From positions 8,186,401 to 8,250,400 of the forward strand of contig OY829645.1 in NCBI GenBank assembly GCA_963691815.1: 64,000 nt of DNA, written 5' to 3'. Below the pieces are notes generated by a model. It was given only the letters and a program-made list of their open reading frames with translations. It was not told the origin of the DNA and did not search any database. Shown in pieces: positions 24,309 to 34,564 of the stretch (its first letter is position 1; each line of letters opens with the position of its first letter). The position numbers and the translations under genes were made by a program. Source of the stretch: Echiichthys vipera (Eukaryota > Chordata > Actinopteri > Perciformes > Trachinidae).

Positions 24309-24420
24309 ATGGACGAGAAGCTAATTGTAGCTGTGTGTGTGGGCACCCGGTGCTTCAACTGAGACAAAATTAAAAAAGAGGAGGCGTGGGTGAAGGTCAA
24401 TGAGGAAGTGGGACTCCCCG
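24309..24420 (+). pseudogene. MADF-domain protein exon relic of a DNA transposon
   Basis: The ATG at 24309 reads MDEKLIVAVCVGTRCFN, a stop (TGA), then DKIKKEEAWVKVNEEVGLPG up to a good donor (GTAAGT at 24421). This matches the first exon of MADF DNA-binding proteins carried by PIF-like and related fish transposons, with the usual order 'LI..V......L(Y/F)D......K..AW..V..E.G'. The stop makes it non-functional. Confidence 0.7.
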
Positions 24421-24514
24421 GTAAGTTTTGAAGCTATCTGTGGCTTGTTTTACTACATTGCTGACAGTGTTTCTCTCTCACATGGGATCCATTGTTAATT
24501 AACCCAGATTTTAA

Positions 24515-24612
24515 CTTATATTTCTTCCTGGAACTGAAATTTCTGAATTTTCCTCATCTCAGGCTTAACATACTCAGAGATTTCACTAATCCTGCTTTCA
24601 GACATAGGGCCC
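24515..24612. repeat. Old Harbinger right-end relic
   Basis: 'gaattttcctcatctcagg', 'ttaacatactcagagatttc' and 'actaatcctgctttcagaca' follow the order of the right ends of copies A and B (tttccctcatttcagggtta, acagactcagagttttcact, aaacctgctttgtgaaacag), ending in GGGCCC. It is strongly diverged and could pair with the old left end at 19155. Confidence 0.6.
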
Positions 24613-25150
24613 AGCTCACCCCACTGTTTTCACAGCAAATGTCCACTCCCTGGATGTGAACTTGTCTCTCTTTGTTATTCATTGCACTGTAGATGGTTTA
24701 CAAAAAGTCTCTTCTCTAATATTTTGCCTTGAGTTAGCTGCAGCTGCGAACCTTTGGCCACAGTTGGTTTGTGGTTGTAAAGTTTCATGAGGCTGGGATT
24801 ATCCTAGAGGTCACAACAGGTCATTTTACACAGAAAATGCTCTCACTACAATGAAATGGCTATTGGGGACTAACATCACCGCACATGAATTCAATTGGGC
24901 TCATTGAATCCACTAGAGTCTCAGCTTTACAGCCAGACCCAATTTGTGATTTCAACACTGTTTATGGACCCAAGTATGCAGAAATACTCAATTTTGAAAA
25001 AGTGGGCATATCTATAAAGGGGAGACTTGTGGCTACCCATCATACCCATTATTTAGACATCTTGAAGTGAGAGGTCAAGGGAACCTCAAAAACATTGTTT
25101 TAACATAATGATTGACATGTTGTTGCTGAAGTGAAATTAACTAAAATACT
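24613..25150. other. No gene; possible interspersed repeat
   Basis: No coding pattern. The segment 24770-25080 (gtggttgtaaagtttcatga through tagacatcttgaagtgagag) resembles a repeat I associate with other fish genomes, but it occurs once here and cannot be confirmed from this window. Confidence 0.35.
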
Positions 25151-25480
25151 CTTTCTTTAAGATGATTCAAGATTCACGATTCAAGATTCAAGAAGCTTTA
25201 TTAATCCCAAGGGAAATTATTTTGCAACAGTTTCAATACAAAGTGGGAAAGGGTCAGAGTAACAATAAGCATAAACATAAATCAAATCAAAATAAAGCTA
25301 ACGTAAAATAAATCAAGCAATGAACTAAGTGTGACAGAGTGCAACAGACATTGTGGTTAAGCATAGGTATATACAATATACAACAATGTAGCAGCATGTC
25401 CTAAAGCACAGTAAGTGTAGCAGCAGATAGTTACAGTACCATTAAATAAATAAATAAAGTGATGTAGTGGTGATATAAAG

Positions 25481-25977
25481 TGTTGGAATAAATGTGCATA
25501 AAGTAATCTCATATTTACTCAAATTGCCTTTACATATAGTCTAACCTTACTTGGTGTGTGTGTATAGCCAATTCGTGCTGAGTGGATGCAGGTCAAGGAA
25601 ATCAGATAAGCGTGACTGTTGAGGAGTCACCAAAAGGGGGGGGGGGGGGGGGGTCTGTGAAAACACGGACCCTGCTCAACTGATTAATGACAAGACATGT
25701 TTTAAGGCTTCTTTAGAGTTGTAAAGTCATAAAGACAATGAATTTTCCATATGTCCTATGTTGCAGCTATGTGACCCTCACCTTAAGAATGGTAATTCAT
25801 TGTAAACATTGTAACCACCTAAAGCCAATAAAATCAAGGGGTTTGGCAGAGATTACCTCAGAGCGGTAGGAGACTGTAGCTGAACACATCTCTGTCCGTT
25901 CTCCTTGCAAGTAAAATAACTCTTGTCTTTCTCTCTTTTGTTAAGTTTTGGGTGTTTTAGGTTGCTTAAACCTGACA
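25481..25977. mobile_element. Solo LTR (497 bp)
   Basis: It begins TGTTGG and ends CTGACA (TG...CA ends) and is bounded by direct repeats TAAAG at 25476-25480 and 25978-25982. The surrounding LINE 3'UTR is itself repetitive, and a neighbouring unit reads 'tggtataaagtgacag'. Removing the LTR and one TAAAG restores 'tgatataaagagacag'. An AATAAA lies near 25827 and an 18-bp G run at 25636-25653. No internal retroelement genes are present, so recombination between LTRs is inferred. Gypsy or ERV origin cannot be told apart here. Confidence 0.75.
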
Positions 25978-26149
25978 TAAAGAGACAGGGTAAAGTGTAG
26001 CAGCAGTAAGTTACCGTACCACTAAATAAAGTGATGTAGTGGTGGTATAAAGTGACAGTGTAGTATAGCAGCATTACTTACTGAAGTAATTGACAGTACA
26101 ACTGAATTAAGTGGTGCAGTAATGATATAAAGTGACAAAGTGACATTTT

Positions 26150-27028
26150 CAGGATACAGTGTCTCCACTGTTCCTTACCTGACCAGGGGGAGATGAATTA
26201 TAAAGTTTGATGGCCGCCGGAAGGAAAGACTTCCTCCGGCGTTCAGTATTACACCGGGGGAGAATGAGTCTGTGGCTGAAGGTGCTTCTGCTGGAGGTCA
26301 GCAGCTGGTGGAGAGGGTGAGAGTTGTTGTCCAGGATGCTGTGCAGTTTAGACAGCATCCGCCTCTCAGACACCGCCACCAAAGAGTCCAGTGTGACCCC
26401 CAGGACGGAGCCAGCCTTCCTGATGATCTTACTGATCCTCTTTGCGTCTGCTGCCCTCAGTCTGCTGCCCCAGCACACAACAGCAAAGAAGATGGCACTG
26501 GCTACCACCGATTGATAGAACATCCTCAGCATGGTGTTACAAACATTGAATGACCGGAGCCTCCTCAGGAAATAGAGACGACTCTGGCCCTTTTTGTAAA
26601 CAGCCCTTCTCTAGACTCAGGCTGAGGTTGTAGATGTACTGCAGGACTCCACACAGCTGGATCGCACATGTTTTGAGGACCCTCGGGCTGACACCGTCGG
26701 GACCTGCTGCCTTGCCTGGGCGGAGTCTGCACAGCTCCTTCCTCACCTGCAGTGAAGGTCTGTCTGCTGTGTGTGTTGGTGGGGGTGGAAAGAGGTGATG
26801 GCGGGGGGGAGGGGACAGGTAGGGCAAAATCAGGAAGGAATTGAGGGGGAGGTGTCAGCAGGGTTGGAGGTTTGGAGGTGGGTGGTTGTGGAGGAGCCGT
26901 GGGGGGGTGGTCAAATCTGTTAAAGAACAGATTCAGCTCATTGGCACGTTCAGTACCACCTCCTACTGTCTGGCTACCAGATGGTTTGTAGCCAGTGATG
27001 CTCTTCATGCCGCTCCACACGTCCTTTG
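26150..27028 (-). pseudogene. L2-like RT relic lacking the catalytic core
   Basis: Pieces on the minus strand read SKDVWSGMKSITGYK (about 27028), RKELCRLRPGKAAGPDGVSP (about 26750-26690) and YIYNLSLSLE. They jump directly to a KGQ..LYFLRRL-like stretch and MLRMFYQSVVASAIFFAVVC (26532 down), then LDNNSHPLHQLL and RRKSFLPAAIKLYN. Everything between RT fingers and thumb, including the YADD motif, is gone. A proline-rich frame (26565-27056) is an out-of-frame shadow. Confidence 0.8.
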
Positions 27029-27029
27029 A

Positions 27030-27379
27030 GGGCGCACTCACACTGTCCTTCCGCACCGCGACCCGGGCTTTAGGGTACTTGTCCCCCCTCCCTCTCCCCC
27101 CGCGCCACAGCCCGGTTTGTACTCACACTGCCTGGTCCGTCTTTCTATTTACTATGTCCGAACAGGCGCACATAAAGCTACCGCCGTAGGACTCTTGCTC
27201 GTACACGTGAGCACGCTCGTGCTCGTACATGTGCAAAAGGCTCCGCTAAAGCCCACCTCTTTCAAGCGGGCCGTGGGCTGTTATGCGCGGAACAGGTGCA
27301 CTCACACTGCTCAAAGGTACTAGGCTTTAGCTGAAAAACCGGTTTGGGCCCGGTACAGAACGACAGTGTGAGTGCGCCC
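27030..27379 (-). repeat. GGGCGC-ended MITE, complete copy 2 (350 bp)
   Basis: The ends are perfect 18-bp inverted repeats, GGGCGCACTCACACTGTC and GACAGTGTGAGTGCGCCC, flanked by TGA and TAA. Inside are GC-rich blocks and the hyphenated palindrome GAGCACGAGCGTGCTC (read on minus). The element interrupts the LINE between QQNN and SKDVWSG. There is no coding capacity. The TNA-type 3-bp flank suggests mobilisation by a PIF/Harbinger transposase, though the flanks differ by one base. Confidence 0.85.
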
Positions 27380-27383
27380 TAAG

Positions 27384-28257
27384 TTGTTCTGCTGGAGTTT
27401 GTGCTCCAGCTTCCTCCTGTAGGTGTCTTTGCCCTGTTGGATCCTCTCCTTCAGCTCCCTCTGGACCTGCCTCATCTGCTCTCTGTCCCCTTCTCTGAAG
27501 GCCCTCTTCTTCGCATTCAGCAGGACCTTGATGTCTCTGGTGACCCACGGCTTGTTATTTGGGAAACAGCGTACAGTCACTGTAGGAACAACGCTGTCCA
27601 CACAGAAATTGATGTATCCTGTTATGCAGTCCGTGAGATCATCAAGGTCCTCCCCATGTGAATTACAGAGCAAATCCCAGTCTGTGAGTTCAAAGCAACC
27701 CTGTAAAGCTTTGTCAGTCTCCTGTGACCATCTCCTCACAGTCCTGGTGGTCACAGGAAGCCGCTGGACTTGGGGCTTATACAGGGGCTGCAGGTGGATG
27801 AGGTTGTGGTCTGATCTTCCAAGAGGAGGAAGGGCAGTGGAGCTGTAAGCCTCCTTAACATTGGCATACAGCAGGTCCAGTGTCTTGTTTTCCCTGGTGG
27901 GACAGTCCACAAACTGCTTGAAAGTGGGCAGTGTTGCAGCCAGAGTGATGTGGTTGAAGTCCCCAGATATTGCAATGAATGCGTCTGGGTGCCGTGTCTG
28001 AAGTCCCGCGACGACGGTGTGGATGACGTCACTAATAAGAATAGAAAGTCCCCCACCTTTCCTCTTGCCACTCTCACGGTGACTCCTGTCCGCCCGAACA
28101 GTCTGAAAGCCGTCCACAGTTACGTTAGAGTCCGGGATGTCCTCGTGGAGCCACGTCTCCGTGAAACACAGCATACTGCTCACCAATACATCCACTGAGT
28201 CTTCACCAGGCCCGCCAGCTCGTCCATCTTATTAGCCAGCGACCTCACGTTCCCCAT
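27384..28257 (-). pseudogene. L2-like APE endonuclease relic
   Basis: Reads GNVRSLANKMDEL, LCFTETWLHEDIPD, FQTVRADRS and GKRKGGGLSILI, then jumps to SDVIHTVVAGLQTRHPDAFI, ISGDFNHITL, LDLLYANVKEAY and LGRSDHNLIHL. The GDFN and SDH catalytic motifs are intact. About 60 residues between GGGLSILI and SDVIHTV are deleted in frame, including the conserved VYIPP region. The linker continues to KLEHKLQQNN, where the MITE interrupts. It would be a DNA-nicking enzyme if whole. Confidence 0.85.
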
Positions 28258-28689
28258 GGTGATGGAAGGGAGAGATGGTTTATATCTCCTCTTCTTTTCC
28301 CGTTGTTTACGTCCAGCCTTACATCCCCTGTACTTTCTCCTCAGTTCGGTGGGGATTTCTGGCCTCTCCCGCATTAGCGCCGTTGGTGCTAGCGACAACA
28401 GCTGTTCACGGGTGTAAATAATGGAGCCGCCGCATTGTTGCGTCCAGACGGAGACGCGGTCGGCAAAAATAGTCCCAAGAATGAGACAAACGGACAAAAA
28501 ACATGTAAGAAAGTTGACGAACATAGTTGACTAAGGTTAGCACGACGATTTACAGGAAAAAGCACTAATAAAAAGACAGTAAAATAAGATAAAATAGCAA
28601 AAAGTGCGGAAAGGAGAGGGAGCAACTGTTGCTGGCTGCCGCTTTACACAACGTCGGAACCGGAATATGAATTAACTTGACTGATCAAA

Positions 28690-29283
28690 TTTAAGAATTT
28701 AACTTATCTCAATAGCATAGGGCACCACGCCGAATTTCAGGATGTTTATTAAACTGTCGAGATTAAATTTTATCAACTTAATTTTAGATGTATTATATTA
28801 ATTAAATTGTGTCAGTCTCGATCTAGAATCAGTTAGTTTGTACAGTAAAAGTGATCATCAAACTCTTCACAGGAGGGAAAGCTCAAACCACAACATAAAA
28901 TTATACTCATTCATTCAACTAAACAATAAGGATAATACAGGATAATGCAATACTGAGTCAAAACAGGAAATACATGGGTAAAGGGGGAATATGGCAAAGC
29001 TTTAAGACGGCCTGAAACGCTAACCCAACGGGCTGATAGTTCGGTGTTGTGCTGGCTCGCAGTTCTGCTGTGGACGGGTCAACTGTTTAAAGCTTTGGAC
29101 GTTCTGTAGCGCCACGATGCATGGGCCCCTTCAGTAGGCTTTTGAAGTCTGGTCTTTTGAGTGGTCAAAAAAGTTTGGGCACACGTTTCTTGCTGTATTT
29201 ATCTCGCACAAAAAGTAATACTTGTTGCCAGCCGGACAATGCAGTAAATCAGCACGGGAGTGTTACAAAAATGGTTACAAAAG

Positions 29284-29327
<44 letters not shown>

Positions 29328-29990
29328 AAGGTGCTTTAGGTCATTTCCCTCCTGTATTTAACCAGGCTTGATCTGTTATCTTGATTTGGAAAAGGTGCAG
29401 GGTAGTTCCTGAGCATCACAAGAGACAGTTAGATATGAAATTTTTTACAAACCTCTTGTTTAACGAACGATAGTATTCCTTTCCTCTCTCACTGGTTGTT
29501 ATGAAAACTGTAACATCGTGCGGATGTGGTCCAAGTTGTTTAATTTGATAGTGATCTCCTCTTAAACAGATTTAGTTTGAGAGATTTAACAGTGGAGAAC
29601 ACCTGTCTGCTCTATGTTGTGGTCCCTCCCACTACAACTATCATTTTAGTTTACGGCCACACGTAGGCTGTCAATCACCATGAGAAACACAACGGGAGAG
29701 ACTTGTATTGTATTTGTCCATACAAATCCTACAAGTCCTCCATGCAAGCTGCGTGCGCAACCTCTTAATAAGTGTGTATGTGGAACCGATGGGCGCACTG
29801 AAAAATCGCCCTCAATCTCATCCGAGCATTTCTTGCCTCTGAAGCAGCTTGGCTCAGCTTGGCTGACACAGAAGAGAGATAAGATAAATATTTCAATGCA
29901 GTCATTGCTTTTAGTTACTTTTATTGCAGAAAATTCATTATAAGCTACTCATTGACCACACAATATACGTAATCATAAGATGAACATAAT
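28690..29990. other. No gene recognised; TA microsatellite
   Basis: No coding family, RNA gene or delimited repeat. A (TA)n run lies at about 29293-29323, next to a short CA run. The GC-richer patch 29000-29250 gives short open frames that match nothing I recognise. Confidence 0.45.
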
Positions 29991-29994
29991 TAAT

Positions 29995-30085
29995 AAATAA
30001 AATCAATAAAAATATAAATTAATTTTGATGCAGAGCAGGAGGGGCGGTGCCCTAGCGCCCTCTATGGGCCAGCCGCCACTGCTCT
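29995..30085 (-). repeat. hAT-like terminal fragment (minus)
   Basis: The reverse complement from about 30083 reads CAGTGGCGGCTGGCCCATAG followed by AGGGCGCTAGGGC, an end style common in fish hAT elements. The opposite end was not found. Confidence 0.4.
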
Positions 30086-30228
30086 CTGTGTCTAGAGGAG
30101 TGAGGAGAAGGCAGTCAATTACCAAATACGTAAAACTGTCAATAGAACAGATTTTTAAAGAATTGTGATGCCACAAGATGTCCTTAAGCATACAGTCATG
30201 AATGTGAACAAGAGATGTTAAGCCTTTG

Positions 30229-30432
30229 AATGTTCTCATTTGTCCAGGTCATCGTTATCCCCAAAGCAATTTCAGTCAAAAGCAACTGGACGTTATTTGT
30301 CTAGGAAGATGTTTCACCCCTCATCCAAGAGGCTTTATCAGTTTGTGTACGCAACTGACCAGGTCAGTCCCAGCCTTTAAACAACCAAGTCCAGTTACTT
30401 TTCACCGAAATTGCTTTGGGGATAAGAGATGT
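30229..30432. repeat. Penelope-like terminal fragment with inverted arms
   Basis: 30244-30291 is the imperfect reverse complement of 30389-30432; both contain the 'gaaattgctttggggata' motif also seen at 18411-18427. Between them lies 'gatgtttcacccctcatcca' followed by 'agaggctttatcag', typical of Penelope-like ends in fish. No coding part is present. Confidence 0.6.
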
Positions 30433-30497
30433 TAACCTGATGGATCCACTATTAGATTAGGTGCAGACAGAGAGATAAACAAACGCACTCACGCACG

Positions 30498-31350
30498 CAG
30501 TGACGTGCAGTCACGGGAAGCAGGTGAGGCTGTGCATGTCATGAGAGGAAAAAGAAACGAAAAAATAAAATAACACAAGTATCCTTATTTGTCCTCTGGA
30601 CTATGTTTTTGGTGTGGTTCTTGATGTATTTTGACCATTTTTATAGTAGAAATTGCAGAAAATTCTGTATTTCCTTCGGAGACGAGAGGTGAGGCATGAA
30701 CAGCCGAGCCTCCCTCTAGATTGCGCAATCACTCACAAACTGGATTGAGCGCGTGCAAATGGCGCATGCTTGTTCCCATTTCTGTGTATGTTTCCAATAT
30801 GATGGTTGAGGACACTTCTACGTAATAAAAGTATACGTCTTCTTTTCCATGGTGTTCAGTAATGTATTTTACGTATGTGTGCAATATTTACATCTTATTG
30901 ATATGACATAAATTCACAGGGAAAATGCTTGCCTTGAGGCAGGCAGTACCTCTGCCTCAAGGAAGGCGGCGATAGTGAGCAGCCTGATAGCCGGCCACCA
31001 GCCAGGTCACAGTGAACTCTAACCCGTGTCCAAAAAGTAAACACAGAAGTGTGCTGTGCGACGCTGTAGAGCTTAGCTACAAGCTGTCATTTCTCACCCT
31101 GAAAATGGAAGATTTGATTACTAAACTAAGAATTTTTTCAAAGCTGGACTTTCAGTCAAAGCAAGAAGTCATTTACAAGTAAAGGTACGATATACTGCAA
31201 CATACAGTGGCACTGGTGTTTCAAATTGGTTTTCAGCATCCTATTCGCTCCTATTCTCTCATCCTATCCTATTGGCATCCTACTGTATGTTTGTAAATCT
31301 GACTTGTGAGTCAGTGCCTCCCCAACCCCAACCCTGACTGCACGTCACTG
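30498..31350. mobile_element. hAT-type non-autonomous element (853 bp)
   Basis: The left end CAGTGACGTGCAGTCACGGG and right end CCCTGACTGCACGTCACTG are inverted repeats differing by a single base. Flanks are cacgcacg (30490-30497) and gcacgcac (31351-31358), sharing seven bases in a one-base shift, consistent with an ~8-bp hAT duplication. An internal stem, CCTTGAGGCA / TGCCTCAAGG, lies at 30932-30962. No transposase frame is readable. Confidence 0.8.
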
Positions 31351-31661
31351 GCACGCACACAAAAATTGCTTGACATACAACTTCAAATTACACCATCATC
31401 CTTTAGGATCCTAACCATGTAGTTTCATACCCCTAGTCTCAATCGTACCATCTCTACAGTGTGTTAGAGATTTCTGAGGACATTAAGCTCTACTCTACAT
31501 ATATTTAGACTGAGTGGTTGTGTCCTCAGCCTTCCATGGAGATATGGAAAGAGATGAGGGAGCAGCCTGTCTCACAGCAAATTATGATGGGAACACATTG
31601 ATTATAGAGTGGATGTACGTGCATACAGGAGCTATTGCTGGAACTGCACTGCCATCAACAC

Positions 31662-31663
31662 AT

Positions 31664-31711
<48 letters not shown>
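31662..31711. repeat. (CT)n(CA)n microsatellite
   Basis: About 32 bp of CT followed by about 14 bp of CA. Confidence 0.95.
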
Positions 31712-31879
31712 ACATAGGATGATTACTATCATTATTTTGAAGCAAACAAAAAAAATGTGGGTTGGTAAAAGAATCTCTAGTAGATAAACTCACACATGAC
31801 TCAACTATTGCTTCTTATATTGTTGCCGTGTCAAATGTGTAAGTGTGAGTGTGATGAGTATTTTGATTTGGGGATATTC

Positions 31880-32110
31880 ATTGTCAGTGAACCAACACAG
31901 AATTATCACCAACTCTGCAGCTTTTCCGAGTGTCTTACAGCCAATTATTTTGGTTTATAATCCAGGTTTTGTTAACTTCTAACACTTTTACCAACCTCAT
32001 TTCCAGCCCCAGCAGCAGGCAGACCTTTTCAGCAAAAAGTTCAGATAAACCCACTGTACCTGCTGTTTTTAAATGTTCTGTAACATTGGACAGTTGGTCC
32101 CCAAGTTCTT
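31880..32110 (+). repeat. Unnamed repeat, copy shared with 49255-49430
   Basis: 'cagaattatcaccaactctg' and the block 'agcagcaggcagaccttttc' followed by 'agcaaaaagttcagataaac' match 49270-49290 and 49380-49420 in order and spacing. No terminal repeat or coding frame was seen, so the class is unknown. Confidence 0.55.
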
Positions 32111-32114
32111 AGAG

Positions 32115-33040
32115 ACATGGCCATAATTCACACCTACCATTTCTCTGAATCACATTATACAAATTAACTTAACTAATTTATACTAGAGACCATCTTGCGA
32201 TGGAATCACACCAGCCGCGACAACATCTTATACCAGGGGCATAACTTCTTAGGGCAAGGCCCTACTAACTGCACCCTTGCTCTGAATTACACCCATTTTG
32301 TAACTTGGCTATCATTGTGATCCCTATGTAGGAGAGTAAGCCTACTTTTATTATGGCTAAAATATATTAGTCGCTGTAGTCGCTGATTTATCGACATCTT
32401 AGGTTTTGGTTTGTTGATGGAACTTGACAAACTGTAAATTAAATATAATGAGGTGAGACAACCCTCTGCTCTGAACACTGCAACACTAATCAAAGTTAAA
32501 GGATCATTTTGTTTAAGCAAAATATCAGATTTACATTAGGTTGTTAAACCAGTCAGTTTCTGATCTATTTTTCTTCCTACATTGCCATCCACCTATCACT
32601 CTGCCATCTGAAGTGCCAAGATGCATTACTGCACCCAGACTTATCTGCTATAGTAGGTAGCTTTTAAGAAAAGAGTGAAAGCTCTGATGTTTGCACGTTC
32701 TTACATCACCTCATTAAGGACTATGTTCTCTAGAGCTATGAACAGAAATGACAGAGAAAAATGCAAGTGATGGCACAGAAGAGCATAGACCTATGTGCCC
32801 AGGCTCATGGCAGTAGGCTGGGGTGGTGGATGGATCAAACAAACGCCGGACTTTCCCATCTGCCGGCGATTTGAATTTGCCCTGCACCTGGGTCTGGAAA
32901 AGAGCATGTCTATTCTTCCTGTTACCTATCCCAATTTTTTGGATCCAATCACCAATCTGGCTTTTTTCACCTGACACGCTTTTGGCTGGTCAAACACTAT
33001 GACGGCAGAGAAGCGTCACAAGGAGCTTTGTGTTTACAAT
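32115..33040. other. No gene recognised
   Basis: Short open frames on the minus strand (for example 32714-32977) match no family I know. The '...taccaggggcataac...' block at about 32235 may be a transposon end but has no visible partner. Confidence 0.4.
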
Positions 33041-33048
33041 TTACATTC

Positions 33049-33288
33049 AACAGGGCGGCCACCGAAGCGCAGCAACCACAACCCATAGATACGGCTGTCG
33101 CTGCAGTTTTAAATGATTTCAAAGGCAAGTTTTCTTTGAAAACTGAGCCGAAACTTTCTCTGGAGCAATTCCTCCAAAGAAAGGATGCATCTGCTTAACT
33201 GCTGACTGGTTTTGATAAAAGTTTGATCTACCAGTTATCCCCGCTGGTGGCCAAACGAATCGAATCATCCGGATAATTGGTCTGACTG
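33049..33288 (+). pseudogene. RecQ-like helicase fragment, probably from a mobile element
   Basis: Reads NRAATEAQQPQPIDTAVAAV, LNDFKGKFSLKTEPKLSLEQ, FLQRKDASA, a stop, then LLTGFDKSLIYQLSPLVAKR. This follows the N-terminus of RecQ-type helicase genes seen in many copies in fish genomes (K.EQ..A..AFL.RKDVF.LLPTGFGKSLIYQL.PLV). The Walker A glycine before KS is Asp (FDKS) and a stop precedes it. It ends in a stop near 33275. Too short and damaged to function; the link to a transposon is inferred from copy number in other fish. Confidence 0.5.
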
Positions 33289-33899
33289 GTTGAAGGACTG
33301 TCCAATTGCGTGCAACCATTTGAACAAAGCCCGCCTCTTGTGCTGAAGAAAATGACAGTGGCCTTCCCAGACCAACGTGCAATCTACAATTGAATTTGGT
33401 CCAGCAATAGCAAGGCTCCAGACTGTGACCAAATGGTCGCATCTTCCAACCAAAATTTGAGTGTGTGCGACTGAATGCGCGACCAGATGTGTCGCTATAT
33501 CAATATGTTAGTGGCTTAACAGCAACAGAGTGACAGATGAGACCGGAACAATATGTAAGCAGTGTGAGAAGATAGTGCTGTCAGCACCGTAAGGCAAAAA
33601 CGAAACTCGTGAGCCCCACAGCTTTCATTAACATCAGGCTACAAGTTATAATCACCAGAATTTACTTAACCAAAAGAGTTTTCATGTCGGCTCTATGGGA
33701 AAAAAATCAACAGTGTTTAACTGATTCATTGACTTTGTTTTTCCACCCAGCACAGCGAGTGAGGCAGCCGGCAGCAAGTGACACACACAGGCTGATCAGT
33801 CAATGTAGATACAGTTCAAATATCTAAAACACATAAACAGCGGGCGAAAACTCGGGTGTCGATAGACTTAGTAAAATAGAAACGGCCCTTTTAGACGAT

Positions 33900-34012
33900 G
33901 AATAAAAATGTGGCATTTATTATTGATTTACCGTGTGTGCCCCTAAAATGTATGGTTGCGCCCCTAAAATTTTCAGCTGGGGGCCACGTGAAAAAAGTTA
34001 GTCTGGAACCCT
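33900..34012 (-). repeat. Possible hAT-like terminal fragment (minus)
   Basis: The reverse complement from 34012 reads CAGGGTTCCAGACTAACTTT, followed by GGGGGCCACGTG-type and 'aggggc' blocks. It resembles ends of fish hAT elements; no partner end was found. Confidence 0.35.
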
Positions 34013-34129
34013 GAATAGCCAGGCTAGGTTGGTATATGGCTGAACCGTGTATGGTCAATGGGCTTAATTGTGTCCGAATTGTACCCCATAGAAAAATCAC
34101 TGGAAAATCCTTAGCAAAAAAGTAATTCA

Positions 34130-34210
34130 ATTCAATTCAATTAAAAAAACTTTATTTGTCCCCGGGGGGCAATTCAGGTCACACAGAGCAGCAAATAACG
34201 ACAGTGCAAC
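34130..34210 (-). repeat. LINE 3' tail fragment
   Basis: 'caattcaattcaatt' tandem repeats followed by 'actttatttgtccccggggg', the usual 3' end of L2/Rex1-like LINEs read in reverse. Only the tail is present, a severely 5'-truncated copy. Confidence 0.7.
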
Positions 34211-34239
34211 TATACAAAACATTTTAACCTATGTCTAAG

Positions 34240-34560
34240 AAACCCACTACAGTTAGTGAACTGTGGAAGAGACTGAAGATGAATGGACCAAGATCAAAGC
34301 AGAGCAGTGTGAGAAACTAGTAATGTCTTGTGGGAGCAGATGCTGAAATCTTTCCTGTTCATTATTCAATCCTATAGAAGAAAACATTGTTTAATCTCCT
34401 CTTCTGACAATGGTTACTGTTGAAGTGTCTTGGTTACTTAAAAATCATGCTAGTACAGCTGATATTCTATCAAATTCTGAACGATAAAAAAGAACAGTAT
34501 TTCAGAATAAATCAAGTATTTATAACTTTTCCTGCAATTTTGATCTTTAGTGTCTGCTGT
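34240..34560. repeat. Tc1-like element relic
   Basis: 34420-34550 is the reverse complement of 19459-19600. The preceding part reads MNGPRSKQSS or, in another frame, EWTKIKAEQCEKLV, resembling the C-terminus of Tc1/mariner transposases (WTKIP...C..L). Stops follow. It is a fragment of the same family as the relic split by Harbinger A. Confidence 0.55.
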
Positions 34561-34564
34561 TTGT

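Larger units (their letters stand above)
21880..24460 (+). mobile_element. MADF-encoding DNA transposon relic, split by Harbinger B
   Basis: The block 21960-22130 matches the reverse complement of 46860-47050, and 22315-22400 matches 46490-46565 (aaaatcaat.taaatgg.gc.atgaca.gtg.ttcaggcg). Sequence corresponding to 46566 onward resumes immediately after Harbinger B (gcgaataaagttgaaaatatt). It then runs to a MADF-like exon at 24309. So this is an older relative of the non-autonomous element at 46463-47215. The outer ends were not fixed. Confidence 0.6.
25153..28680 (-). mobile_element. L2-like LINE, nearly full length but gutted
   Basis: On the minus strand: a 5' region with a short leader frame (MGNVRSLANKMDELAGLV at about 28257), the endonuclease (28195-27384), a partial RT (27028-26150) and a long 3'UTR ending in 'aagctttattaatccc' and GATTCAA repeats (about 25153-25200). 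Two younger insertions interrupt it: a MITE at 27030-27379 and a solo LTR at 25481-25977. The endonuclease lacks about 60 residues, and the RT lacks its whole catalytic core. Confidence 0.85.

Noticed and set aside
26565..27056. 163-codon proline-rich frame on minus
   Set aside because: Only its first 20 codons are LINE sequence; the remainder is out of frame with the conserved RT block (GKAAGPDGVSP).
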